Of a stretch of 64,000 bases of DNA, positions 46,822-59,005 are shown piece by piece. The DNA is from Punica granatum (lineage: Eukaryota > Streptophyta > Magnoliopsida > Myrtales > Lythraceae). Where the stretch lies: assembly GCF_007655135.1 (NCBI RefSeq), contig NC_045133.1, positions 23,657,845-23,721,844 of the forward strand, in the 5' to 3' direction. Within the stretch, counting starts at the first letter, position 1. Every line of letters starts with the position of its first letter. A program made the position numbers and the translations under genes. A model generated the notes under the pieces. It was not told where the DNA came from. It saw only the letters and a list, made by a program, of their open reading frames with translations, and ran no database searches.

Positions 46822-47513
46822 GGATAAATTGTATTGGTAGTCTAAAATGTTTTACAAATGTTTTATTATGGTTCAAAAAGTTTTTTTCGTTACATGATAG
46901 TACAAAATGTTTCAAAATTATTTCATGATGGTACAAACCGTCAATTGGCCCTAACGCCATTAACATTTTATTGATGTGGCGCGTCCTATGTATCACTTTT
47001 GTTACGTAGAACCAATCATAGTGCGCCACGTCATTTAAGAGAAAATAAAATTTTAAAAAGTCCAAACAAAATACAAAAAATAATAAAAAATACAAAAAAG
47101 AGTAAATTTTTTTAAATAATTTTTTTATTTTTAAAAATAATTTTATAAAAAAATTAAATTTAATATTAAAATTATTTTAAATTTTAAATTTTAATTTTAA
47201 ATTAAAAGTTTAAAATTATTTTTAAAAGTTTTTAAAATTTAAAATTATTTTGAAAATTATTTTTAGAATTATTTTTAAAAGTTTTAAATTTTTTAAATTT
47301 TTAGAATTATTTAAAATTTTTCGACCACTTCAGCAAGGAGGTGACACGTAGTAGCCATGTCAGCATCGGCTTGACGGCGTCAAGCTCGAGTTGACGGTTT
47401 GTACCATCATGAAATAACTTTGAAACATTTTGTATCATCATGTAGCGAAAAAAACTTTTTAGACCATAATGAAATATTTGTAAAATATTTTAGACTGCCA
47501 GTGCAATTTATCC
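46822..47513. mobile_element. Mutator-like element with AT-rich palindromic core
   Basis: Flanks TAATATTTA (46813-46821) and TAATAGTTA (47514-47522) agree at 8 of 9 positions. Inverted arms of about 130 bp share GGATAAATTG, GTCTAAAATGTTTTACAAAT and GACGGTTTGTACCATCATGA. The middle, 47100-47320, is almost only A and T, with many overlapping palindromes built from AAATTT and TTTAAA. Confidence 0.7.
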
Positions 47514-47524
47514 TAATAGTTAAC

Positions 47525-48733
47525 AGGAAAGTTTCAAGAGATTTAACGGTATCTAAAGCTTCGAATATCTGGCAGTTTAATTACCTGATGCAGTAAGTGT
47601 AATATGAAAAGGTTCAGTTCTTTTCATGCGGAATCTAATGAACCCATTGTGATCTTACTTAACTGGCTGCATTATTTACCTTGAATGACAGAGTCTGCAT
47701 ACAATTAAGGGGTCTAGACATCTCCAAATCACTTGAATTTCGACGTCAGAGTGTGTACAGATATCAGACATTCTGTTGGATTTGATATGAATACTTTTGT
47801 TTTCGTGAGATTTGTTAGATCTCTTAAGGGCATTGTGACAGGATGATTTAGAAGATAGTGAAGAACCTTCCGAGACTTTCTACTTTTATTTGCTATTTTT
47901 GTATCTTCATATGATTATTAAGAAAAGTGGTGCGACAGTTTTTACTATCCCATCTCATCTGGTGAATTTGATAAAACGCCTTATGCTTTCTTATCTCATT
48001 TTCTTGGTTGCTTCCGTTCATTGTTTTTCTCTAGGTGTTCTTATCTCATTTGAGAGCCATAAACAATGCTCTCTGTCTAAAGACTTCAGCATTGTCATAT
48101 AAGTTTGAATTTCATTTGGCATCAAATTTTCACTTTAGTTTTAGAATTCAAATTGGACTCATCTCATGTTAGTTAAGTGAAACTTGCTCAATAGTTAAGT
48201 AAATGTGAAAAAAAGATTAAAAAATTTAAATTTACTTGCGGGAGTAATTAAAAAAAAAGAGGGCGCACTCTCCACCAGGCTCCCTAAGTGCTTCGACTTT
48301 ACTTCTATGTGATAGATAGACAGATAGAGAACGGATAGATATAGGAATGAATGCAGAATTCAAACTCAAGGAAGCGAGATTCTAGAAGTCTTGAATAGTA
48401 AGATAATTTTTTTATATAATTAAGGAGGCAGATATAAATTTTTTTTATCAAAATTCGAAAACATATATATAAACTTTCTGAAGACTTGAAAATTTTAGGA
48501 AGACGAACTATCACTCCCTCCGGTTTCATCCGTGGGTAGATGTACATTCTCACATATATTGCAGATGCCATAAAAGTAGGAATTAAGTATGAAATATCTA
48601 TATTTACATGGACATGACGGGTGAGTGGGAGTGCATCCTAGCCACTGGTTATACCGGAAAAGGCACGACAACATTGCATCGCATGATTCTTTACTTTGCA
48701 GAGAGGGTTTGTAAATTACATTAAATTAAACAA

Positions 48734-48777
<44 letters not shown>

Positions 48778-51200
48778 TTAGTCAATGCTTTACTGCCATT
48801 TACTTCCCTTGGCGTAATTATTAAAATTACAGGCCGGTTGAATATGAATCTCTCTGCGACTGCGAGTGTGCGCAGACACACGTGGTTTTACTGCAACAAG
48901 TCATCGCCAACAGTACAATTGGCGTTGGGTCTCAAGGAAAAACAAAAAAAAACGATATCACAGTTCCTCCCCCACCTTCCTTTCTTCACTGTTTACCGTT
49001 GAATTTTCGTACTTTATATCGCTGCCCTACGGATCCCATATCTCTCCCCCTCACCATTCCTGAGGTCATATGTTATGTTACTTCTCTAGGGCAGGGTCAT
49101 CCCACGGTTCCTCCTCGGTTTTTCCCTTTTCGTTTTATTTAAAGAAAAAAGTTTTTTATTAGCAACAGAGGTCTGGAGGTGACCAGCGTAACAATCTCAC
49201 ACGATTTAATCATATGGATCCGAATCCCATCGTGAAATGTTCCATTTGAATCATTATTACATCAGGATCTAAGGGTATGGGCTCATCACTGCGACTTTAA
49301 TGAAGTTTTAAAGGGACACTACCCATCCGCAAGCATATAATCAATGTATATTGCTGCTTTATTAGTCGTTTTATTCAAAAATTGAGAAAATTAGGTCATA
49401 TTTAATTTTATAGCTAACTTCACGAAAGACGTTGGCCAAATCATCAATATGATTAAGTCATTACTATTTTCAGAAAGAGTTACCGATGGAATTTCCAACC
49501 GAACTCGATCCATCAGAAATTTTCTGTTGATAATCCCGCCCAGATTAGCACACATTTTAAAATGTGATTGGAAAATTCCCCAATTTCTTTTTCGTTTTTA
49601 ATAAAATTGCACATCCTGGTAAAAGTTGAAATAATGTCATGATAGTAAAGGGCGCTGAAAATGTGTGTGCATATATGCGGATTGGTAATATTAGCCTGAA
49701 AAGGCCCCCCCATGACCGCGGAACATAGCTTCATTAGCAAATTACATTATCAATGAACGAAATCGACTCGTGATATAAGATAAAACTTACTAAAAGTATT
49801 TTGTGTCAGAAAAGTTGATGCCAAGAAAAATATCGTTAATGCACTCGGGAAAAAATATAAAATAAAGATCCTATGTTTTTTGTTTTATGTTTTGTTTTGT
49901 TTTTTTTGTTTTCCCCCACAGAAAAGAGTCCTACATTGTTCAGCCATAAGAGAAAACCTTTCATTGAACATGAATTTCTAATTTATAATTGCTGAAAAGT
50001 GAGGTTAGCGCCTATTGGTTTAATTCAATGATTGCTTAACTTGTATAATTGCAAATTTTTAGTCAAATAATTAACTGTGCTTTGAACAACACAATTGGAA
50101 AGGAAAAGCAAAAAAGGAAAGGAGAGAAAAGAAAACATCGCACGAATAAAACAAAGGAAAGAGCCACTTCCTGAATTTACAGGACAATGTTGCTTTCGAG
50201 GAATCAAATAATTGCCATAATTAATTAAAAATGTTGTCATGTCATTGCCTGATATTGTTATGCAACCATGTAATTAATATAATTGACCAATGATGCTTTG
50301 AGTACAGAATTAATACACCTGCGTTTTCCAGGACACGTAATCGGCTCTTACTAGTTCACGGATTAGTATTGAGTGGTCTCAAGATAATAACAGCAACATG
50401 GTTGCTTGTTTCATAATACGGAATTGAAAGACAGAGTAGGAATTATGTAGCAAATTGTAGCTTAAGAAGATTCCCGAGTTGTATTAGCTATCTATAATCG
50501 GGGAGCACGCATGCCTAATTTAGTTAGTACTTGAATAAGAAAATTCGTTACGCCATATAGCTAGTCTTGATCAGTGAAATACGAAACAATCACATAAAAT
50601 AATCAATAGCGTGCAAGTCACAAAATAGGTAATCACCTGGTACAGTAGTTCCCTGCATCGTAATAACTCAGAATAAGCTTCGAGGAGATATATGTTCGGT
50701 ATCATAAATCTTCCAAAGTTACGTGTTGTGGCTCGATTGGTTGTGCAATTCAAGTATATATGATATACTCCCCTAGTAAGATCCAAATGGACCAGAAACT
50801 TCTATAAAAAGGCCACAAAACTATACCTTCCTCTTTTTTATTTTTTTTCCGGGTGAACTGAAACTATACCTGTTTACAATGCTTAAGTTGGTTTTGTTCT
50901 ACAGTATAGGTCATTACATTCCACAGGATTGGGAATTCCCCCCTTAAGGTTCTAAATTGCAAATTTTACTGAGATCTAGCCCGATTTTCTATATATATCT
51001 ATAAATCTACAAATACTAATAAACTTCTGCAGTTTCATGCATCGTGAGAGCGTGAGATAAGAATTTCATACTCTCGTGATTATTATTCGTTTTATGTTAA
51101 TATAATGAATTGATTTATTTATACATTTTATATTTTTCGTGAATAAAAAATTATTCTTACATCTGCTTTGTTTTATTAGGTAATTTAAAAGTAAAATCTA
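47525..51200. other. Gene-free AT-rich stretch
   Basis: A microsatellite at 48738-48777 is the only clear feature. A GC-richer patch at 48840-49130 has overlapping open frames but no domain. Confidence 0.4.
48738..48777 (+). repeat. TG and GA compound microsatellite
   Basis: About 14 TG units run into about six GA units. Confidence 0.9.
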
Positions 51201-51216
51201 TATGTAATTGTTTAAT

Positions 51217-52172
51217 GGGTTAATTACCCAGAAAAATACGACATTTACACTTTTCCTAAATATATCACGACCTTTAGAAAATAGTACAAAAATATACGAT
51301 CTTTGCATTTTTTCTTAAATATGGCATGACCTTTTGATAATGACATAGAAATGCACGATCTTTGCCTTTTTTCCTTAATATAGCACGATCTTTAAAAATA
51401 GCACATAAAGGCACGACCTTTAAGTTTAGCTACAATTCTAGCACGATGTCAATTATTTGTCAAATGTAACGATAACGGTTAACTCGTAGCACAACATGAT
51501 TGAACAAATGGATCCCACATGTTTTTATTAAATTAAAAAATAACTCTACAAAATTTAAAAAAATTTTAAAAAAGATTTTTTTTCTAAAAAAAGAGAAAGG
51601 AGCGGATTGTAGATTGCGGGGTGCAATCGAGGCCCCACCGCAAAATGAAAAAGCCCTTAGTTTCGAGGTTCTTTCGATTCCGACGGTGGGTGTCCTGATT
51701 ACGGCCACCACCCACATAATTGGGGTCTTGCTGCGACCGGCGACTCCAATAGCGAGATGGTAGCCACTGACGTAGCCACCACCATTGACCCCTCCCCATT
51801 TCCTCTTATTACGTTGAATCCCCTTTCTTTTCTTTTAATTAAATAAAAACCTATTGGGTCTACTTGTCCAATTATTTGTGCCACGTAGCATTATTAACTC
51901 CACATTAGCCGTTATCGTTACAATCTGATAGAATAATTGATATAGTGCTAGATGCGCAACTAAATCTGAAAGCCATACCTTTTCGTGCTATCTTTTAAAA
52001 GTCATGCTATATTTTAAAAAAAAGTGCAAATATCATATCTTTTTGTACTACTCTTCAAAGATCGTGCTATATTTAAGACAAAATGCAAAAGTCGTACATT
52101 TCTATGCTATTTTTCAAAGGTTGTGTTATATTTTAAAAAATACAAAGGTCGTGCTTTTCTAAGTGATTCATC
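51217..52172. mobile_element. Mutator-like element, family 1 copy d, with a GC-rich core
   Basis: Perfect direct repeats ATTGTTTAAT lie at 51207-51216 and 52173-52182. Inverted ends read GGGTTAATTACCCAGAAAAA and GATGAATCACTTAGAAAAGC. Arms consist of subrepeats with TATAGCACGATCTTTA. The core at 51596-51810 is GC-rich and has a different base composition, with open frames but nothing recognisable, which suggests captured host DNA. Confidence 0.75.
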
Positions 52173-52184
52173 ATTGTTTAATAT

Positions 52185-52578
52185 ATCTATATATATTTAT
52201 TATTTTCTTTTTCAAACTCGAACCCTCTCATACCATCCTCATACGTATGATGCAAACATAAAAATCGATTAGTAGATGGTTTCCTTGCCTTCTGTGTTCT
52301 TTTATTTGTGTTTTCGTTAAAATTTTCCCATTCCTTTTTGGTTAGTTCATTGAGATCATAATCATCAGTCTTTATGTGTATTTTTTTAATCTTAATGGAA
52401 ACTTCCTACTTCTAATAGATTGTTACCACTTTCAATCGATTTTATATTTTATTTTGCTAATCTTTGTTGACGTTCTTGTAGCATATCTAATAGCAAAAAA
52501 GAAAGATGTCAACTAGCAAAAACATTTTTTATAATAGCCATAAATATCTTTTAAAATTCTTGAATATTGTGATATTAT

Positions 52579-52625
<47 letters not shown>

Positions 52626-53690
52626 GAAGGTTATCTGAATTTCGTCTAACTAGTTTTCTTTATTATGAGTAATTACTTCCTGTATTTCTGGAATTAATCT
52701 TATCAAAATATACCAATACACCCCTTTTCTATTTTCTTTTTTTAGTTTGTTTAGTTTTTTCCTCCCCTTCCTCTGATATCTTACTTCAGCTTAATTAATT
52801 TGTGTGAAGCTATGTTAGGGAAATCTTCATTAGCTGGCCCAAACCACTAGAGAATTGGGAAAGCCTTGAAACGAGCAGGCAATTAGCGAGGGTAAACTTT
52901 TACTGTGAAGACTGGAGGTTTAATTTATGACCCCTGAAGAAATTGTGATTAGGATTGTCATCAGTGTGTTTTAATTTTTGAGGGTCTTATCTAGCCTCTA
53001 GCTAGGTGGCTCGGTCCCTAGGACCTGTGCAGTTGTCGCTTGGTTTTCGAGGTTGTTTATTTGCCATCAGCTAACAAATTCTTGAGAATGTGGATCAACA
53101 GTCAATTATGTTCGAATCTAATTAATTGGCATTGTTTAGGATTTTATCATATGGAATCTAAATGTAATATTTTCTCTGATAACTTTAAAAAATTAAATTA
53201 TTCGGGCAAATCGCTTCTAAGGTGTAATTCTCTTAACTTATTTACTAAGCATCTAAACTTTTTCGGGGCCATCTATAATTCGTAAGTCCGTTTCATGAGA
53301 ATCAATACCTAATTTCTTCATGACATTATCAAATTATAAATTAATTTCTCGTAAGATACATGTACTTTTCCGATTTAGAGGGTCAATACTATATATCCTA
53401 CCAATAGAAAAACTTCGTATGATATTTTTATTCCCCTTTACCTTATAATAATCTCTAAAAAAATTCTCAGACACAAATAACCCACCTCCCATGTCAAACA
53501 TATTTTATTATTCTTGTTTTTTGGGTGGAAATATTTTATTGTTCTTCCTTCTTCTTCTTCGAGGTAATGTATTATTGAGAAAAGAATACATATCAATTAA
53601 AAAAGGTAGTTGATAATTGCATAAAATATAATAAACGCATGAAAAAGTGAATGTTGAAAAAGGAGAGAAAATATCACATGATGATGTAGC
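52185..53690. other. Distal upstream region of the KNOX gene
   Basis: Holds the palindromic TAA/TTA repeat; otherwise nothing recognised. Confidence 0.4.
52580..52625. repeat. Palindromic TAA/TTA microsatellite
   Basis: About seven AAT units are followed by about eight ATT units, so the two halves are inverted repeats able to pair fully. Confidence 0.9.
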
Positions 53691-53951
53691 GATAAATTGA
53701 GTCTTTAGTGGACGAACTTTACATGTATGGTAGCGATTCGACACCATGGAAAGTACCTCAATGCTAGAGTCAAGCAAAATTTGTGTCAATCAATAAGGTA
53801 TGAACAGTTTGTGGTTTCACCGGATAAATTGAATCCCTAGTCGGCAAATTTTACATGTATTGCGGATCCAACGCCTAAAAAAATATCTCATCATTAGAGC
53901 CAAGCAAAATTTCTGTTAATCAATAGGATGTGAACAGGTCGGGGTTTCACC
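53691..53951. repeat. Tandem duplication of about 130 bp upstream of the KNOX gene
   Basis: Unit 1 (53691-53822) and unit 2 (53823-53951) both begin GATAAATTGA and end in GGTTTCACCGG. They share TTTACATGTAT, GAGYCAAGCAAAATTT and TCAATAAGGTATGAACAG-like sequence in the same order. Confidence 0.7.
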
Positions 53952-54220
53952 GGGAAAATAAGAGAGAAGAAAAATTGGAGCGTCCCATGCGCGCCCTTTT
54001 GCCTTATCTCCTCCCAGCATTGCCTTTATTTTTTAACCATATTTTTTTCAAGCAAAAAATTATCTCCTTTTTCCCGCACAGCATCGGACGTCTTGTCAGC
54101 CTAAACCGACGCCGGTTCCGACCAGTCTCCTCCCTCTCTTCCTCCTCCCCCCCGACCCCACAAAGCCATCAACCCTTTTGCCCTTCTTCTCCTTTCCCCT
54201 CCTCCTCCTTCTTCATTAGC

Positions 54221-54268
54221 ATGCCCAAGTTCAAGAAGCCCTTGAGCATCTCCTCCTCTCCTCCTTAA
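54221..54268 (+). CDS. Upstream ORF 1 in the presumed KNOX leader, 15 residues
   Basis: ATG at 54221 opens a 15-codon frame (MPKFKKPLSISSSPP) ending in TAA. It is a real upstream ORF only if transcription starts before it; the KNOX transcription start is not known. Confidence 0.35.
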   Translation: MPKFKKPLSISSSPP

Positions 54269-54297
54269 GGCCTCCTTGACTGCTAGCTAGCTTCCCC

Positions 54298-54381
54298 ATG
54301 CCATGTCTTAACTTCCGCCATGGAAGCCAAGCTTCAGCTCTTCCCTTCATGGCTCCTTTCCTTTTAAAAGTACTTGTCTAG
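54298..54381 (+). CDS. Upstream ORF 2 in the presumed KNOX leader, 27 residues
   Basis: ATG at 54298 opens a 27-codon frame ending in TAG, 68 bp before the KNOX start. It overlaps upstream ORF 3 in another frame. Confidence 0.4.
   Translation: MPCLNFRHGSQASALPFMAPFLLKVLV
54320..54367 (+). CDS. Upstream ORF 3 in the presumed KNOX leader, 15 residues, strong start context
   Basis: The start CCGCCATGG is close to the ideal context for initiation. The frame encodes MEAKLQLFPSWLLSF and ends in TAA, 82 bp before the KNOX ATG. Confidence 0.45.
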   Translation: MEAKLQLFPSWLLSF

Positions 54382-54449
54382 GGTTTTGGTTTTGTGTCGT
54401 CTGATAATCACTTCTTGATTTAGGGTTTTTTGGGGCTTAATTTTATTAC

Positions 54450-57400
54450 ATGGAGGATCAATACAACCAGATGAACGGTGGGAGTGGCCACCACCGAGGG
54501 AATTTCCTCTACCCTTCTAACCAGACATCGGCCATGTCTTTCCACCTCCAATCTGCTACTGATCATCATCAGTGTTTCCAGTCACCAGCTCATGTGAAAA
54601 CAGAAGCTGCTAATAACAGTAATAATAACAATCATCATCATCTCGGACAGCATCAGAAGCTTCGGTACTCTCTTCAAGCAGGGATCAGCGATCAGAGCTC
54701 CTCGAGCAACGAAGTCGAGGCAATCAAAGCCAAGATTGTAGCTCACCCTCAGTACTCCAACCTCTTGGAAGCTTACATGGACTGCCAAAAGGTAATGACG
54801 TAGTCGTCCAAATTCTCCGTCTTCTTGGGCGCACTTTTCGGTTTTCGCCATCGGGCGTCGACTTGCGGAGCTATGGGCATCGGTGATGGAAAGTCTGATA
54901 CTGATAGTATAACAGATTAATTTCTTACCGATGACACCTTCGAAAAGCATATGTATGAGAATTGCCGCACTTATGGTGGATGCAGATTGGAGCGCCGCCG
55001 GAGGTGGTGGCGAAGCTGGCAGCGGCAAGACAGGAGTTCGAGGCAAGGCAGCGGTCATCGTCTGTGACCTCTTCAGATGCTGCGAAGGACCCGGAACTCG
55101 ATCAATTCATGGTCTTCCTCTCTCTTATCACCTCTCCAGCTATAATTACATTTTTTTATTGTAAAATTTATTTTAAAAAAAGAAGAAGAAAGATATGATA
55201 ATATGGTATAAAAAAGATTTGGGTGTTATTCTATTATATGTGAACGTCCGTATGATTACAAAATGCGATGCAGGAAGCGTACTATGACATGCTAGTGAAA
55301 TACCGGGAAGAGCTGACCCGGCCGCTGCAGGAAGCCATGGATTTCATGCGACGGATCGAAACCCAGCTCAACATGCTCAGCAATGGCCCCGTTCGTATCT
55401 TCAATTCTGGTATAACTCTATATACATAGACATGTATGTATAGCAAGTACTTCACATTTGCTTTCATCTTTGCTACATCTTCACTCTTATTTTCCCCTAT
55501 GCATGCGCTCCACTATTTTTGTTTGTCATGGGATTTTCTCGGCATGACTACGAAATGTTCTGAGATTATTGGCCGAGACTAACCCTTGTTCGAGCGTCTT
55601 GATCTCTAGGGAAGTTCTCATCTTGCTCTCTTCGCGGTGAGTGACTAGCTGAAATGATAGGTCATGTCTGGTTCGTGTAAATGGAAATATAATAATACAG
55701 TTGAAACATCTCATAATGCAGTCTTGTCTCTTATTGTGTTTTCAATTTCATCCTTTTCCAGTTTCATGCCCTATTGTACATATAGTCTTCGGCTAGCCTA
55801 TTGAACCTATATATCCATAAATCTCAACCGTTGCTTTGTTGGCTATATCTCTTTGGTGTCTCGAAATTTCCGTTTTTAGAATGACAAAATCTATCGTGCT
55901 TTTCCTTCATGTATTGGAGATTACAAGAACTCCCAGAGAGAGAGAGAGAGAGAGAGAGGTAGGAGCTGGGTCACGAGTATAGCTTAGTGAACTCCTACCT
56001 CAATCACGAGTCTATAGTAAAATAGTTGCTTGTTCTTAATATATGATATATAAAATATAAAATATACAAGGAAATTGACAAGCATTAAGACAGCCAGGAG
56101 CATATGTTGGCATTGCTTGCCTTGTGAAACTATACAATATGATGTACTCAAGAGATCATCCAAATGAAATAGGGTCAACCAATTTTTACTTGGTAAGGCC
56201 AGGAGGTGTTTTATCTATGTTTAGGCACCGGCTTTAGTCTCGAACACGGGGTACTTCTAATGGGTTTAGAATCTCTGTATTGCAAGTAAAGCCTGTCCTG
56301 CATCACAGCTCGTGCTTTAAGGGTCACCAATATGGTTGAACAAATTTAATGCGCTTAATTATATATGATTTAGGAGTTCAGAAATTTTGCTATAGTTTTC
56401 TGGGAAATAAAAAAAATACTATATATATGTCAATCGCCATTTCCCAATAAATTCAGCTGTTGGTTTTATTGAGGGCCTAGGAAAATGAAGAAAAAACATT
56501 GGATGCTGTTCAAGTCAGTGCTACCCAACACCACGTAGCCTGTACGGCAGTCTGTCAGAGTTCTTTGAAGAGTATTGTTTCTTATTTTACACATCCACCA
56601 AGTAATAAATTTCTGTTCATGTTCTGAGTTTCTACTATACCTTCCCGTTTTATTTGCTTTTACCTCCGATTTGTCCAAGCAGAAGGTCTACATTCCTGTC
56701 ACCTATTTGGCCAGTCTATATATAGAGAACTGCTATAGTCGCACCTGCTCAGAATACTAGAGCCCCTTCTGGTTCTTCCTCCACATCTATATCTCGGATT
56801 AAACGGATTACGGTACACATCGAACATGCACATACTTCTTGTGTTCTGTCGGTCCCATACAAAGTTCACAAATTAATGATCTAGTGGTTTGCTTACTTGG
56901 GTCGGTGAGTACGTAGTCTTCAGTCTATTTGTGGGATTATCTATGTATGAGATGAAATGCAATGTCAGTGGTTTTCAACGTTTTCCTTAGACGGACCACG
57001 GAATTTTCTTGTGTATTAAATTCAGTAAGATTTTTACTGTGAGGAGGTGCTAGCTAGCTTGCCTTCTGGATTTGGATCTCAGTATGTGTCTGTTTATATG
57101 TATAACAATGTACTGCCCAGCCTGCGCTATGCCCATTGCATGATGCATATCTTTTTGGTTCATTGTGAATGGTAGTCTTCTATATTGGTATTCAATTTGC
57201 TTAATCCAATTCCAGCATCATTGAAGGTGTGCTACAATATCCCTGCATGAGATTGATTATGTGGTTTCAATTTAACTTTTATGTGCTTGATTTCGTACAT
57301 AAAGCATCATTGTAGGAGTGATGATCTAATCTTTAAATGGAGTGGCTTATAGATGTTTTTGGTATGAAACTGATGATATAACAAGTCTACTCGATTTTAT

Positions 57401-59005
57401 TTTGAAATTCTTAGAGTACGTTTGGTTTTAGAGTTAAAGTAATTTTGATTTTGATTTTGATTTTGATTGTGGAAAAGGACAAATGAGATTGTATTATAAA
57501 TTTGACTTGGAAAGTATGTTTTTTTGTTGTGTAATTGGTAGAGTTAAAATCAAAATCATGATTCTAAAATCAAACTCTGAAATCAAACGGGCCCTAACTG
57601 AAATTACTGATTTTAGTGGAAAAGATTAATAGTCACTCAAAGAATCAAAATGTGAATTAACTCCCTTCTCCAATGGTCTGCAACTTATTCTGGCTCTTCA
57701 TCGCGCCTTTTAGAAAAGCTTACTGAAAGTGCAAGGTGATCTTGGCAATTATTTTCAAATGAAACTGGGGATTTATGTTCTCCGGTGCAGTCATCCTTAC
57801 ACTATTATTTTTTAACCACATATACATAAACATGCACATATTTATCTGTTGACTTGCCAAACACGAATGAGTTATAGCAAGTTATAAATGATCTAATGCT
57901 TACTTGGGAAATAAGTACTCTAATATACCTATATTATGATGTATATGTAATATGTTAACTTGACTGTGGCCTTCATGGCTTTTCATAAGAGCTCTACCAT
58001 AACTAAATGATCCTTAGTTATATAAACCAAAAAAAATTCTTGTTAAGGTGTTAGCTTCACTTTTCAATCATAGTATATATATATATATATGTCTGTTTAT
58101 ATTCAATTTGAGGTTGTTATATGTCCATATGTGGGCAAGAAAAAACATGCCAACAACAAACCGAAGTAGGCATGCTTCTGTGAATACATGCATATAATGT
58201 TTGTTTGAAATCATCAGATGAGTTCGACAATTGCAAAATCATGCTAGAGATGGTACCAACTCCTTATGAATATGAAAAAAAAAGAAAAAAAGAAAAGAAC
58301 ATTAGTGACTGCTATAGATGGAGATGCTAACAAGCGACTTCATTTCCATAGACGAGAAGGGTGAGGGTGCTGGTTCCTCGGAAGATGATCAAGACAACAG
58401 CGGAGGAGAAACGGACTTGCCGGAAATTGATCCACGTGCTGAGGACCGAGAGCTCAAGAACCACTTGCTGAAGAAGTATAGCGGGTACTTGAGTAGTCTC
58501 AAACAAGAGCTTTCCAAGAAGAAGAAGAAGGGGAAGCTTCCGAAAGAGGCCAGACAGAAGCTCCTTAGTTGGTGGGAGTTGCATTACAAGTGGCCATATC
58601 CTTCGGTATATGTTCTAACTCCGTAAAATAGAATGGTTCCAAAAAACTTATCGGGTAACTATTTAGCATAAATATCTGTTCGTCGTATAGTGTCTTGTTT
58701 TCGTGTTCCAAAACTTGGAATCTCTTACTATCTTACAGGCCTATTAATTTTTCATCTTGGCTCGGATTTTAATTCAAGGATCACCATAATTACTGCAGGA
58801 GACAGAGAAGGTGGCATTGGCGGAATCAACGGGCTTGGACCAGAAACAGATAAACAATTGGTTCATTAACCAACGGAAACGGCACTGGAAACCCTCGGAG
58901 GACATGCAGTTCATGGTGATGGATGGTCTACATCCCCAGAACGCAGCGGCTTTGTACATCGACAGTCACTACATGAGTGATGGTCCGTACCGTCTAGGTC
59001 CATGA
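54450..59005 (+). CDS. KNAT1: Class I KNOX homeobox protein, KNAT1/BREVIPEDICELLUS type
   Basis: Spliced CDS: 54450-54791, 54986-55111, 55274-55409, 58352-58605, 58799-59005, giving 354 residues; all junctions are GT-AG and in phase. The N-terminus is rich in His, Asn and Ser. KNOX1 covers about residues 87-130 and KNOX2 about 148-200. An acidic [14 protein letters not shown] linker precedes the ELK domain (235-256). The TALE homeodomain (about 257-319) has the extra-loop motif KWPYPS and helix-3 motif [10 protein letters not shown] (307-316). The C-terminus MVMDGLHPQ...YRLGP is the KNAT1 signature. The protein is a nuclear DNA-binding factor that, with BELL partners, maintains meristem identity and internode patterning. 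Exon 4 is placed by phase and by the TTTCCATAG acceptor; an ATG at 58318 lies in the intron. The third intron is 2.9 kb, as is common for this family. Confidence 0.95.
55410..58351 (+). other. Large intron 3 of the KNOX gene
   Basis: This 2942 bp intron joins exon 3 (phase 1) to exon 4. It contains a GA run at 55937-55959 and a MITE at 57413-57596; the rest is single-copy AT-rich DNA. I see no coding exon inside. Large introns of KNOX genes in other plants hold regulatory sequence, so this is a candidate site of control, by inference only. Confidence 0.8.
57413..57596. mobile_element. Tourist-like MITE, copy D, in the KNOX intron 3
   Basis: Inverted ends TACGTTTGGTTTTAGAGTT and AAACTCTGAAATCAAACGG bound a run of GATTTT hexamers. 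A clear duplication was not seen. It lies about 760 bp before KNOX exon 4. Confidence 0.55.

Noticed and set aside
46477..46928. Overlapping open frames rich in Pro and Ser
   Set aside because: They come from the CT and poly-C low-complexity tract and have no domain or splice structure.
58318..58351. ATG at 58318 as start of a separate homeobox gene
   Set aside because: The TTTCCATAG acceptor at 58343-58351 joins exon 3 in the correct phase to the acidic linker, giving a complete KNAT1-type protein; the 58318 ATG is intronic.
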